Source: Wallemia ichthyophaga EXF-994 (Eukaryota; Basidiomycota; Wallemiomycetes; Wallemiales; Wallemiaceae). Taken from it: a stretch of 64,000 bases of DNA. A program made the translations under genes and the position numbers. Shown piece after piece: positions 45,257 through 56,358 of the stretch (position 1 is its first letter; each line of letters begins with the position of its first letter). The notes under the pieces were generated by a model. The model was not told where the DNA came from and did not search any database. It saw only the letters and a program-made list of their open reading frames with translations. The stretch covers positions 186,001 to 250,000 of the forward strand of contig NW_008806278.1 of the NCBI RefSeq assembly GCF_000400465.1, in the 5' to 3' direction.

Positions 45257-47061
45257 TTATGGTACATTTTTGGTAGTGTCCAATCTATTGATTAGCCAAG
45301 AGACAGTGATAGGAATGCTTCTTGTTCTTGATATGACGTTAATCGTTCTAATTCTTGTATCATCATCTAATCCATTTGATCTAATTGTAAGTTCATTTTG
45401 CTCATATGTAACCGTAAAAATTAGCGAACTATCGACATTTACTTCTAATGAAAGAGGTTCATTTGTAAGGATCACTGATACGCCAATTTGATTGCTACAT
45501 TCATTTAAGAGCTTGCATCCATACAAGCAGCTTGTCAAAAGCTCCTCGAAGTACAAGTGCTCTTTGATAATCTGTTTTACGTTAAAATTTCACTTGTGTT
45601 AGAAAATGCATACCTCTATAATTCTCAGTAGTTCTGAGAATGTCCTAAATGGTACTACTGATAGCTTTGCCATGTTATTTTTACCCTCTGAGCAGCTTAT
45701 TGTATATAGTTGACTCTTTGAATTAGCCAGTGACTGTGGAGTGAGATGAGCATGAACAACCTGCACAATGAGAGACTTACTTGAGTTACAGGTCGTACAG
45801 ATGTTTGCAAGAAGCGCTGGTATAAGCAATCCAGCCAAGTAATTTCCACTTTATGATCATTCTGCATATTATCACTATATCCCAGCGCAGACTGTATCGC
45901 CAAACAGACATTTTTTGGTAAATAGAGATCTTTGTTTAGACAAGCATAAGCTATTATGGCTTTTTCAGAGCTTGGTAGTACTTGTAAGTTTGCGTTTGAT
46001 GGTACGTGATGTTTAAAAGTTGGATGAACTTTTGACGGGATTGGTTGATTGAAAGGCCACGAGCTCTCTCGTAACTCGACATGGATAGTACAAGTGTCAT
46101 TGTGAGAAAGAGCCTGAATAGCTTGGGCTGGGTCAAACAATTCACGAGAAGACACATGCAGCAACTGGGTGAGATAAGGTCGTATTGAGTGATTGAGAGT
46201 TAGACCATGTCCAGATATGTCTAATGATGGGTATAGATGCAAATATTTAGGTTGTGATATCAAGCTAAGTTTTGAATAAGCGGTGGATTGGTTTATGGAT
46301 AAGACTCACGAGTTTTCTGCAGAACACAAATCGACGAAAGCCTTAATAAGCGCTTCAAAGCTCACGAAAAGGTCATTCTCGTTGCCTAATTTTTGACTGA
46401 GCTTGTCAAGCAAGACTAGCTGATGTAGATTACGCTTAAATCTTTGAAAAGCACGTTCGCTTCTGAGAGGGGTTGATTCAGTACTACTTAAATCGCTTTT
46501 CGGTGCTACGAAATCGTTCAAGTCATTGATCAAGAGCTTATCAATTGGTTCAAGGGCGCTGTTTGAGTTGGTAGCGTAGGATGTTTGGAGTCGGGTAAGT
46601 GAAGGTTGCTGGTTGGGTGAGCTGGTAAGATCAACATCTATTACTAAGATAGTTCCAGCTATAGTGACTGTATGAACAGTGAATTGAGCGTGTGTTGAAT
46701 GATCCTGGAAGGCTTCGAGTCCTAATTCTTTAGCAGCAGACTCAATGCGGGTCATTAGAGAGGATGGCGATTGATCTTCTAAGCTGGAGTGAACGTAGGG
46801 GGTGCAGTAGGTGTCGCGACATTTGATAAGCCTGTGTATAGCATTCGCATCAACGGCGTCATTTGTAGCTGATTTGAATTGCGCGTTGTATTTACTGAAG
46901 AAATTCAATATCTCCGCTGATTTTGTATTGGTGTTGTTGCTGTTGTTGGTATTTCTGTCTACGAGATTCCTCAATCTAAGCAAAAGATCGACGTGATGAT
47001 GAGAATTCCAAGGGGAATCCTTGGAAATTAAATCGAAATAGAGGCTAAATATCTCTGACAT
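45257..47061 (-). CDS. MED1: Mediator complex subunit 1 (Med1)
   Basis: Subunit of the Mediator middle module, linking activators to RNA polymerase II. Four exons: 47061-46310, 46264-45781, 45733-45614 and 45571-45257; 556 aa. Blocks resembling fungal Med1: LMTRIESAAKELGLEAFQD, FTVHTVTIAGTILVIDVDL, PIDKLLINDLNDF and FQRFKRNLHQLVLLDKLS. The C-terminal half is beta-rich with no clear motif (IPITVSWLINRLD near the end). It is divergent from RACK1, with 110 bp between start codons. The family call rests on the N-terminal half. Confidence 0.8.
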
Positions 47062-47171
47062 TATTTTTGCACCGGTTCCTGGCCTTGGTCGTTGGTTGTC
47101 TACTCACACACCGCGCGCTTTAAAATTTCAAATCAAACCTTCTTTCTTCTCTAGCAGACACTTGAATTAAA

Positions 47172-48325
47172 ATGTAAGAATTTAATAGCCACAGATATAT
47201 ATAACTGACAGCCATCCCAGGTCAGAGCAACTTCACTACAAGGGTTCCTTAGCCGCACATGGAAACTGGGTTACTGCCATCGCAACCTCTGCTGAGAACC
47301 CAGACATGATCCTCACGGCTTCCCGTGACAGAACTGTCATCGTCTGGCAACTCACCCGCGACGACGCCCAATACGGTTACCCAAAGCGTATCCTCAAGGG
47401 CCACAACCACTTCGTATCTGATGTCTCCATTTCTTACGATGGTCAATTCGCTTTGTCTTCATCATGGGACAAGACTCTCCGTCTTTGGGACTTGAACACT
47501 GGTGCCACCACCAGACGTTTCGTCGGCCACGAAGCTGATGTCCTTTCTGTGTCTTTCTCCGCAGACAACAGACAAATCGTCTCGGGATCCCGTGACCGTA
47601 CCATCAAGCTCTGGAACACCCTTGGTGAATGCAAGTTCGACATTAAGGATGAAGGTCACTCAGAATGGGTTTCATGCGTCCGTTTCTCACCAAACCCAAT
47701 GAACCCTGTCATTGTCTCAGCTGGTTGGGACAAGGTTGTTAAGGTAGGTTTTCTCTACTTGATGACGTTGAGACGAGTCGGTATGATGTATTGTTTAATA
47801 TTTGCTACTTCAGAGAGTACGCTCGATGAGACATATGAACCACCAAGATCTCTGACCACTCAACCAACGTCCGAATTTCTTTATTTTCAGTACTAACCTA
47901 GTCTACAGGTTTGGGAACTTTCAAACTGCAAGCTCAAGACCAACCACCACGGTCACACTGGCTACATCAACACCGTCTCCGTCTCTCCAGATGGCTCTCT
48001 TGCTGCCTCAGGTGGTAAGGACGGTATCACCATGCTCTGGGACCTTAACGAGGGTAAGCACCTCTACTCCCTCGAGGCTGGTGACATTGTCAACGCACTC
48101 GTCTTCTCACCAAACCGTTACTGGTTGTGCGCTGCTACTTCATCATGCATCAAGATCTTCGACCTCGAGTCCAAGTCAATCGTCGATGAACTCAAGCCAG
48201 ACTTTGTTGACATTGGCAAGAACGCCCGTGAGCCAGAAGCTGTCTCTCTCTCATGGTCAGCAGACGGTCAAACTCTCTTCGCTGGTTTCACCGACAACGC
48301 TGTCCGTGTCTGGACCGTCGCTTAA
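47172..48325 (+). CDS. RACK1/Asc1/Cpc2 ribosome-associated WD40 protein
   Basis: Seven-bladed beta-propeller on the 40S head, scaffolding signalling kinases. Exons 47172-47173, 47221-47743 and 47909-48325; 313 aa. The first intron divides the initiation codon (AT|G); exon 2 then reads [20 protein letters not shown], the family start. WD repeats end in VIVWQL, LRLWDL, IKLWN, VKVWEL, MLWDL, IKIFDL and VRVWTV. Codons are strongly C-ending and GC-richer than in neighbours, as in highly expressed fungal genes. The second intron is 165 nt, long for this genome, because it hosts a U24-like snoRNA. A pyrimidine-rich leader precedes the start, typical of ribosomal-protein-like genes. Confidence 0.96.
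47775..47861 (+). ncRNA. Box C/D snoRNA U24 (SNORD24/snR24) in RACK1 intron 2
   Basis: Within the 165-nt intron: box C ATGATGT at 47783-47789, guide TTTGCTACTTCAGA before box D' at about 47801-47813, box C' CGATGAG at 47824-47830, guide CACCAAGATCT then box D CTGA at 47852-47855. GAGTCGG upstream and CCACTC downstream pair to a short terminal stem with one bulge. Both guide segments agree with U24, which directs 2'-O-methylation of large-subunit rRNA, and the yeast ASC1 intron hosts the same snoRNA. Ends are estimated from the stem. Confidence 0.88.
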
Positions 48326-48463
48326 ATTTAAGCTGTATAAGATAAACAGGGTATTGGGTTTTGTAACACTATTGCGAGGAACTCATGATTTTACCGATAC
48401 TTTGATATTAAACGTCTGATTTATGATGTGTGCGAAAACGTATTTATATTTGTACATGTCTTT

Positions 48464-48829
48464 CTATCTACGCTCGCCTCTCTTGAAGTAGGAGCTGTTG
48501 ACTACATATCCGGTCACGCCGTCTAATGGATCGATTTTAGTTGGTGCACTACACTATACCATATACCCACCATAACAAAATTCACCAATCCCCAAATATT
48601 TCTTGGCAATAGATTTTGCTGTCTCTTCTTCCGTGAACTTCTCTATATCTGGGCTGTTTTCTGATTAATTTTGCTTACTTGCGTACTTGTTCGCTCACCT
48701 GAATCCTGTGCTTCTCTTAACGCCAGCAAGCACAGTTGAAAGCAACACAGCGTCGATACCGTAATGTGTAAGTCTCTATTTTATTCTCAGATGGTTTATT
48801 CACGCGTAGTGTCCACTGACAGCGAGCAT
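48464..48829 (-). CDS. Mitofissin/Atg44-like DUF1748 small protein
   Basis: A 75-aa protein spread over four exons: 48829-48821, 48775-48699, 48653-48571 and 48522-48464, so no exon gives a convincing open frame alone. Reading: MLARLTHYGIDAVLLSTVLA, then GVKRSTGFSPDIEKF, SIAKKYLGIGEFCYDG and VVNSSYFKRGERR. This fits DUF1748 from end to end (H-Y-x-x-D-A-x-L-x-S-T-x-x-A-G at the start, Y-F-K-R at the end). In Schizosaccharomyces and Saccharomyces the family member Atg44/mitofissin acts in the mitochondrial intermembrane space in membrane fission for mitophagy. Introns are 45, 45 and 48 nt; the first has a GTCAGT donor, as in GH81 and LSM8. Confidence 0.82.
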
Positions 48830-49171
48830 CCTTAAGTATGATGGTTGATGAAACAAACCAAGAAACATCAACGTATAAAGTCTTAATAAATACAAATTAA
48901 ACGAGTACTTTCATAAGTCCTATGCTCAAGAAATCCCCTTCGTTCTTACCTACGCCATTCTTAGTCCACGGCAATAATGTAGGAGTTCCGACGCAGATCA
49001 AAGAGCTTAGTAGGGACTCATCTAAATCTTTACGGTCAAATATCACCGTGATTCTCACAGATTTACCGGCGACGGGTAGAGGAGATTATTGCGTTCCTGA
49101 GCCGGCGATACTATCCCCTGAGGCCAATAAAAGGAAAAATTATACTTTAAAGTTGCACCAAAACCACAAAT
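48830..49171. promoter_or_regulatory. Upstream region of RTA1-like gene A
   Basis: A 342-bp intergenic stretch upstream of RTA1-like gene A and the mitofissin gene, which face apart. CCCCT stress-response-type elements lie at 48935-48939 and 49115-49119, and a CCAAT box at 49124-49128, 44 bp before the ATG. A 95-codon open frame overlaps this region but runs through the promoter and the gene start in another frame, so it is not taken as a gene. Confidence 0.35.
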
Positions 49172-50252
49172 ATGTCAGATCCAGGAAATATTTACCATTA
49201 CAACACTGAAGATGGCTTTCCCACCCTATCACATACCGCCGTTTTCGCTGTTTTCTTTGGCCTTTTCACTGTTGCACACATAATTCAAGCAGGCTGGAAA
49301 AAACAGTGGTGGCTGTATGCAACGTTAGTCATTTTTGGTCTGATGGAGGTTATTGGATGGGCGGGTGAGCGATCAAAACTTTCAAGTGCATGCTTTGACA
49401 TAGTCATACAGCCAGATGCACAGATTCAAGAACAGGTTATATCATTCAAACTTCTCTTCTGGTTATTGCACCATGCTTCCTCACTGCGTTCATATACTAT
49501 GATCTAGCAAACGTCCTTCGCCTCTACGGCCCTTACAGCATTATGCCCTCCAAAACAACTGGTATCGTATACATTACGCTCGATGTCTTGTGCATCTTGA
49601 TTCAAGCCGCGGTGGGTAGACTCCAGCTCCTTGAACTCCCTAACAAGTGACAGGGAGGTGGCCTTGCAGCTTCAGCATCTAGTAGCAATCAGAGTAACGG
49701 AGCTGATGCAGCTGATAGGGTTAATCTCGGTTCTAATGTTGTCTTAGCAGGGTAAGTCTGCTCACATGCTACAAAACAAATCTAAACAAGCTCATAGAAT
49801 TGCATTGCAGCTAGTTGTAGTATTGGCATACTCTTGCTTCCTCGGTGAATTCGTTGTCAGATACTACACGAACAGACCAGTTAAGCGTGAGCGCCCACCA
49901 GCAGCTGTTATTAGACTATCAAGCAGAGAGCAGCTCAAACTCAAACTCAGACTTGTTATGCTCTGTATTATCACCACGTTGGTAATCTGGAGATCAGCAT
50001 TTAGAGTGGCGTAAGTTAATACTACTGTTCTCGGTCACGCAGCTGATTCAAATTAGGGAGCTTAATGCTGGCTGGGAAGGCGATCTGATGAGGAATCAGG
50101 ACGCTTTCGACACCTGCGACGGTATGCCAATGTTGCTTTGCCTGGCTGTTTCTTCTCTCCTCCATATTGGCTGGTTGAATCCAGACCCGTCGATGATGAG
50201 AAATCGCAATCACGCTTCATATTCTAGCGAAGGCAAACACGAACTCGTATAG
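49172..50252 (+). CDS. RTA1-like seven-helix lipid-translocating exporter, copy A
   Basis: RTA1/RTM1 family membrane protein; members are linked to resistance to aminocholesterol and sphingoid-base export. Exons 49172-49364, 49412-49611, 49654-49751, 49798-50010 and 50057-50252; 299 aa. Start MSDPGNIYHYNTEDGFPTL. Family marks: LMEVIGWAAR, GYIIQTSLLVIAPCFLTAF, DVLCILIQAAGGGLAA (the QxxGGG motif), EFVVRYY and FRVAELNAGWEGDL. Helices correspond to those of copy B. The acceptor at 49797 was chosen over a later AG because it restores LAGIALQLVVVLAYS, parallel to copy B. The tail is hydrophilic. Confidence 0.86.
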
Positions 50253-52026
50253 AAATTTGGCATCTCTTATCCACTTTCTTTGCTTTAATCCTCTTGGGAC
50301 ACTTTTTACTAAAGAAATTCAGACTTTAGTGTGTATTTGGCTATGCATGTGAGCCTGATTGTTAATTAGGACTTTTATTTAAGTTGCAGCTGTGAGAGAT
50401 ACTTAGTTGGAAAGATTCGCGAGCTGTGTACTCTTTTGCACTCGTGTCTTACAATTATTCGTAAATACAATAGGTGATATTGTAGGCTGCACCTCATTAG
50501 AGCCTTAAAACTACTGACTTCTTCAGATTAGCGTCCTCTCGATTGGGTCCATGACATAGAGGAATGATAATGGCGTCTGATTTTCATATTCGATAGTATC
50601 ATTGAATAAGCATCAATTTTAATGCATTCAGCCGCTGCACCTTTCTCTTATCACATAAGGTATAAAGGTTATTATCGCAGCTCAGCAACAGATCAGGAAT
50701 GGCCAATCACCGCAAAATCCAATAAACGACATTTGGTACTAAATTCAAAGACTAAATACATACACATGACACATTAGTTCATCTCTCATCTCCCACCTTT
50801 ACATGAATTAGCACAGTAAAGGACATTATATCGAGGCCGAAAAGGACGTACTCAATGACGAGTTGGCCATGGCTCATAGACGGCTGCCATTAAGCTGTCT
50901 TTATACCAATCTGTTTTTAACACCTTTGTAAGAAGTTTGCATGTTTGCTACTCATAAATGACGTAGTGAAGTGCTCTGTACTAGTCTAACTAGAGGTGGC
51001 ATGTTTCAGAGAGTATAATTTAGTATTTAAAGTTATGAATTCCTACTATCCTGACTACTGTGATTCCATTTTGGCCTTTACTGCCTTAACACCATCATTA
51101 TTTGAATCTCTGAATGAACCTGATGAAGTCAAAACATCGATTTGAGAGTTGGGCTAACCCCCCTTTTCTTTGAATGTTCTAGATGAAATAGGCATTTAAT
51201 AATCCGAAAGACAGTACATTTTGGCCTGGAGCCAGCATTAAGTCCTGTAGACTCTACTTGTCGAAAAATGTAAATCGCGTCTAGACGGGTAAGCATTTGA
51301 GATTCCTGGATTATTGCACCCTCAATCAGCTGCAAATATGCGTGTTTATTAATTAACCACGTCAAACCATCCATATCTATCCTAAAACGTGCTAAAGAGC
51401 GATGTCGGATAGCAACTTCCGAACAGCCTACAGTGCGCAATTGGAGACTCATGAAAATAATTTTGGCGACATGTATTAGAGATAATTTAGGGCTGTTTTT
51501 CAAGCTGTTTTATTTGGACATCATCAAAATTCGTAAATCAGCCATCTGAGATGAGATAGATGGTGGTCGAGAAATCCAATTTGGCGGATATCGAGCAGAT
51601 TAGGGAGAGAAAAGTATCTTTGGAGTGCTAGGATTCCTATAAAGCCAACGATGTTACTAGAGTATATAATCTGCCAGTATGAGGTTTCACTGTGCGGATC
51701 TCCACACTTCTGCGGCGATTTGTAGGTATGATTGAGTACTTGCTGCTCAATAAAACATATCTGGCCTCTTTCAAGTGTAGCTAAGGCCTTTTTAAATCCC
51801 TCACTACCTTACAAACCGGTGAGGTCATCAGTGTTGGATGACTGATGATCACTTTTTTAAAAATTAGCTAGAATTCGCATTACTGCGACATGTGCTACTA
51901 CTGCCTAAAATTAACCACTGCGATTTGTCGGGCACTCATCTCGGTGATCATCGTCACCGAGCCCAGCAGCGCCCAGCGTCTTGGGCTTACATCTTAATTG
52001 GTGACAACTACTAGCATAATTTTAAA
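50253..52026. other. Long intergenic region between the RTA1-like copies
   Basis: 1.77 kb without a recognisable gene, AT-rich, in a window where most gaps are under 200 bp. The longest frame (51503-51129, minus strand, 124 codons) has no known domain and no supporting splice structure. It may hold the copy B promoter, a decayed gene or a non-coding transcript. I see no repeat, tRNA or transposon ends. Confidence 0.5.
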
Positions 52027-53073
52027 ATGTCTGTAGATTACTACGGTTATTCTACTCCAGATGGCAATCCTACCCTATCACATGCAATTGTCTTTACAGT
52101 GCTCTTCGGGATAGCGCTCATAGCACACTGCGTACTCGCTGGGATAACGAAGCAGTGGTGGCTGTGAGTAAAACCCTGCTAAATCGCTCTAAATCTCAGT
52201 AAAACCCCACAGTTACGGCACCATCGTCCCTTTCCTGATACTCGAGACCATTGGATGGGGTGGCAGGTGCGGCGACAATCGGGACGCTTATATCATGCAA
52301 ATTGCCACACTTATCATCGGTCCTACATTCCTCTCTGCAATGATTTATGTCGATCTTGGTGTCGTTGGCCTGCAGTACGGCCCGAATTTCTCTATTCTCG
52401 GTCCAAGGATGTTCGCTGCTGTCTTCATCACTGCAGACGTTTTCAGTATTCTCGTTCAGGCTGCTGGTAGGCGTTTAACATCCACATAGAGCCGCGTTTG
52501 CTTACGAGTGAATAGGTGGTGGTATTGCATCGTCAGCTAGCAAAAGTATTAACAGGGAGCTTCTCCACACGGGTAGCAATGTGATGCTGGCTGGTATTGC
52601 TATTCAGTTTGCCTGCATTATCTTCTACTCTTACTTTTTACTTGAGTTCGTAGTTAGATACTACAAGAGATGGCCCGTTAGGGCTAAGCGCCAAGATCCT
52701 ATCGCTATAGATCCTTTGTCGCAACCCAACCAAAGAAATTTGGCTCTAAGATTGACAATGCTTGGTGCAATGTCATTCCTAATCATTTGGAGAGGTGAGT
52801 ATGGCTGTCACTCAGCTCAGAAACACGCTGATTAATTCTCAATCAGGCATCTACCGTTTAATTGAGCTGAAGGATGGCTGGGAAGGCACTGTAATTAAAG
52901 ATCAGGCTGCTTTCGACACCAATGATGGTATGCCAATGGTTATTGCTGCCTGGTTGAGCGGTATCTTTCATATAGGGCTACTCACGCCCACGACAAACGC
53001 CTCATTCTTATCGAGAGGCAAAAAAGGAGGTGCTGATGCTGCCGAGGCTGACGTCAAGGATGAGGTCGCCTAA
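52027..53073 (+). CDS. RTA1-like seven-helix lipid-translocating exporter, copy B
   Basis: Paralogue of copy A. Exons 52027-52163, 52213-52466, 52516-52794 and 52847-53073; 298 aa. Start MSVDYYGYSTPDGNPTLSHA. Shared marks: ETIGWGGRCGDNRDAYIMQ, TLIIGPTFLSAMIYVDLG, ILVQAAGGGIASS, LAGIAIQFACIIF, LEFVVRYYKRW and IYRLIELKDGWEG, then DAFDTxDGMPM-like ending. Gene structures differ: copy B has an intron after QWWL that copy A lacks, while copy A has introns after GWA and LAG that B lacks. The duplication is therefore not recent. Substrate not determinable. Confidence 0.88.
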
Positions 53074-53403
53074 TTTTGTACACTACTGTCTGAAGGATCA
53101 GGCAATCTTCTTATCTCTATTTTTTGAATTGTAAACGGAATGCCTATTGCTACATAAGACACTTCATAGATAATTAAAAATATATTCAATGAGTGACAAG
53201 TATTAAATAGGCTTAAATAAGTTTAGTAAATATATACTAATTAAAGTTTAGATTAGTAAATGGAAGAATACTGGAAAAACACCCTTGTACTTTGAGAAAC
53301 AAGAATTATTAGTAAAAAAAAGAATTGTCATCAGCATAAAGCAGCTGAACTTAAAAGAAAGTGATAGCAATGACTAAGAATTAGAAGTATTCGCTGATCC
53401 TGT
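53074..53403. other. Intergenic, convergent 3' ends
   Basis: About 330 bp of very AT-rich sequence between the stops of RTA1-like copy B and the HAM1-like gene. It holds A/T runs suitable for polyadenylation on both strands and nothing else recognisable. Confidence 0.6.
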
Positions 53404-56182
53404 TTACTTCTTTTGATTCTTGTTTGACTTGGATGGAACAACGCTAAATGCTTTGCTTCTCCAAGCCTCGCCTTGCTTGACTTGGTCTTCATACTTAGCT
53501 TGTAAGTTGATCCATCCCTTGCTGTGACCAGCGTCGATCAGCTTTGAGTTGCGGTTGGCAACAATCTTGAACTGTGATGGACTTGGTTTGGTTGATCCCT
53601 TCTCCTTCTTCGAGCTGAACTTGTTCTTAATGATAGAGCCCTTAGTGCTACCCTTATCACCCTTCTTCTCAGACTCTTCCATCTCCTTCTTGATTTCGAC
53701 CAACTTCTTGTTGAGTGTTTCAAGACCACCTCTGATACCATCCTCAATTGCCTTGACAATTTGCTTCTTGATGAGATTGGTTGCGAGTGGACGAGCTGTC
53801 TTGTAGAGAATATCGTGCTTGCTGTCCTTGATATCGAATTTCAGAGTACCAACGCTAGCCTGAACAGACTTGACTTGGAAGACATCCTTGGTACCACCCT
53901 TAACGCTTAGGTGGATCTTAGCGCTGACACCTTTACCACCTAAGAAAACATCTGCAAGACCAGCATCTTGTACCTTGAATCCAGTTTTCTTATTGATGTA
54001 GAAGGCGACGTCTCTAAGGTCACATTGAATTTGACCGAGCTCAATCTTGATGTCGTGTTGATGTTCGTTCTTGATCTTTTTGTAAGGTGAGAATTTGACC
54101 TATTGAAAGTTAATTACTAATCTGATATCGATTTTCTAAACATACCCTGTTGTAAGCCTCAGCAATGACGTAATTTGGTAAGAGGTTCTTGCCTTGAAGG
54201 ACAAGGTTCTCAATAACAACATCAAGCTTTGGATCAGTGTATTCAATTCTTGGAATTGGAACAGCTCCGACACTTTCAACGACTGGTGGAACAATGTGGT
54301 CACGGATGTCAGCCCAGAGATGTTTCTTAAAAGTGAATTTGCCATTGGAGTCAAACAGCAAGTCACGGAAAAGCTTGTTGAAGTCTTCGCCGAACTTTTT
54401 GTTGAGTGGGTCCTCACCCATAGACTCAAAGAAGTCAGCGATCTCCTTGGAGAGGTTGTTCTTGACTTGGCCCTTATACTTCTCGCTTTCGACAATAGCG
54501 CGAATATCCTTACCAAGCTTGTCACCATCGGTATTTGCTTCTTCTTTGAGGACGTAACCAGGTTCGAGAACAAGTCTGCGAATGTATGCGATGAGTTTTT
54601 CGAACCAGTTAGAAAGTTCCTTGTCGTTTGCGAAAGTCTTGATGAGGTCGTGGAAAGCATCAAAGATCGGTGAAGCGCTGCGTCCGTTAGCAAATCTCTC
54701 CAAGACCGTTCTAAGATCGTTGGCAGCTTGTTTGACATTTGGATCACTCAAAACCGAGGCAGCACTGTCCTTTCCAGTATCAGTAGCCGTCTTAGCGTGG
54801 CCGTAGTATATTTCGAACTCTTTGAAAAAGAATTCGAAAGCCTCCTTCCAGTCTTTGTGCTTCTGGTTTTCGTAAAGAACCTTCTTCATGCGCTCAATGA
54901 ACCTTTCGCGACGCTCTTTAGGGAATTTTTCTTCAAGGTGACGTTTGGTGTCCTCAAATTCTTCCTTCACTTTTCCGCGGTATTCCTCTGGAACCTTGTT
55001 CTTGAGATTTTGCTTGCCATTCTCAGCGGTAAATTTGGCCTTCTCCTTACCTACTTCAACCTTCTCTTTAGCGTTGGTCTCTTGAGATTTCTCTTGACCA
55101 GCTTCATTGACAGCCTTTTGAATGTCTGAAACATCCGATTGCTCAGTGGTTTTAGAGTCAACTTTTTTGGCAGTATCGTTTGTGTGCTTGGCGGCGGTTT
55201 CTTTTGCTTCGTCTTTACGCTCTAAAGCAGCCTTCTTGACATCCTCAGCTTTTTCGTGACCTTTTTCGCGAGATTCCTTTGCTTTGTTGAACTTTGGCAT
55301 GTCAAATTCTGGAGTCTCATCAGGGCCGAGTACGCGACCATCCTTGTTTACCCAACCTTGAGAAGCAGGTTCGTCAATCTTGGCAAGCTTGTCTTCGTTT
55401 GGGCGAGCAATTTCAGCAGCCTTTTGAGCAGCATCAGCAAACAAATCTTGGCCAATAATTTTGCAGTCGGTGAGGAGCTTTCTGACTTCATTGTTGGTGG
55501 CAAGTAATTTGAAAACTGTTTGTAAGTGTTCCAAGGCTGGTGGGTTTGTTAGAATAGAAGCACATAGAAACAATCAAAAGGCGCACCTTTTTGGCCTTCC
55601 TCTTTGGTTCCGTCCTTTGTGAAACCAGGAACAATTTCGTCGCGTTTAGCCTTTGAGTAGTCAACAGAGCCTGTGTGGCGTTAAGTTTGCAATTTCCAAA
55701 ATAGAAACGTGCTTACGAGTTTTGTAGAGGAAGTCTTGAATCTTTTCATCTTTGTTTTTCTCTTGGACGATAGTGTTGGCCTTCGCAGGGTAAAAAGGTG
55801 ATTTGATAGAGAATTTAACTCACAGTCATAATAACCCCCCTAGCATCTTGTACCAGCTTCTTTCCTTCTGCGCTGAGCTCGTTTACCTCAAATGGTGCGC
55901 TTTCAGTGACGTATTTCAGAGTTTCATCGATCTGTGGCGTGTGAGATGAGAACTCGGATAATAACGCAAACAAACCTGGCTGTTAGATGGATATCTCGAG
56001 GCTTTGAATGCTTGTATTACGCTGTAGAAACGTAGCTTTCTGTCAACATCTGTGCGAAGTGTAAACAAAACACAGTAAACGAAATACACGCCAGTCTCAC
56101 CTGATTGTACAACTGCTGGCTTATTTGGTGAGGCAACGCTCATCGCCGGTGGATTGTCTGAAACTTCTTTTCTGACGCTCAT
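53404..56182 (-). CDS. HAM1-like (DUF5923/DUF4449) fungal protein
   Basis: Large fungal protein with a HAM1-type N-terminal region and C-terminal DUF4449 domain; the fold is thought to be related to lipid-binding TULIP proteins. Seven exons: 56182-56101, 56049-55976, 55931-55824, 55780-55717, 55670-55587, 55536-54146 and 54099-53404; 832 aa. Blocks: KLRFYSVIQAFKASRYPSN, VDYSKAKRDEIVPGFTKDG, WKEAFEFFFKEFEIYYGHA, then FSPYKKIKNEHQHDIKIELG, KTGFKVQDAGLADVFLGGKG and EDGIRGGLETLNKKLVEIK. A Lys/Glu-rich segment (residues about 230-330) is probably helical. All but one of the exons are small and at the 5' end. The biochemical role is unproven. Confidence 0.82.
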
Positions 56183-56358
56183 TAAATTTTGGTATGGGTG
56201 ATGGCTAATAAGGAGGGCTGGGCGTTCTCACGTCACTCAATAGTGCCGAAAAAGGAAAAATTAATTCTAAACTGCGTAAATTCCTTTTGACATATACATT
56301 CTTATACGCTTAATTGTCCGTCATTATGCATGAAAATTGTACTCTCCGATGGAGTATG

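Noticed and set aside
48922-49209. 95-codon frame in the RTA1-like copy A promoter
   Set aside because: Overlaps the gene start in another frame and shows no family features.
51129-51503. 124-codon minus-strand frame between the RTA1-like genes
   Set aside because: No recognisable domain and no support from neighbours; left as an unexplained intergenic stretch.
54194-54673. Long plus-strand frames opposite the HAM1-like gene
   Set aside because: They are shadows of the minus-strand coding sequence, with no start context or family match.
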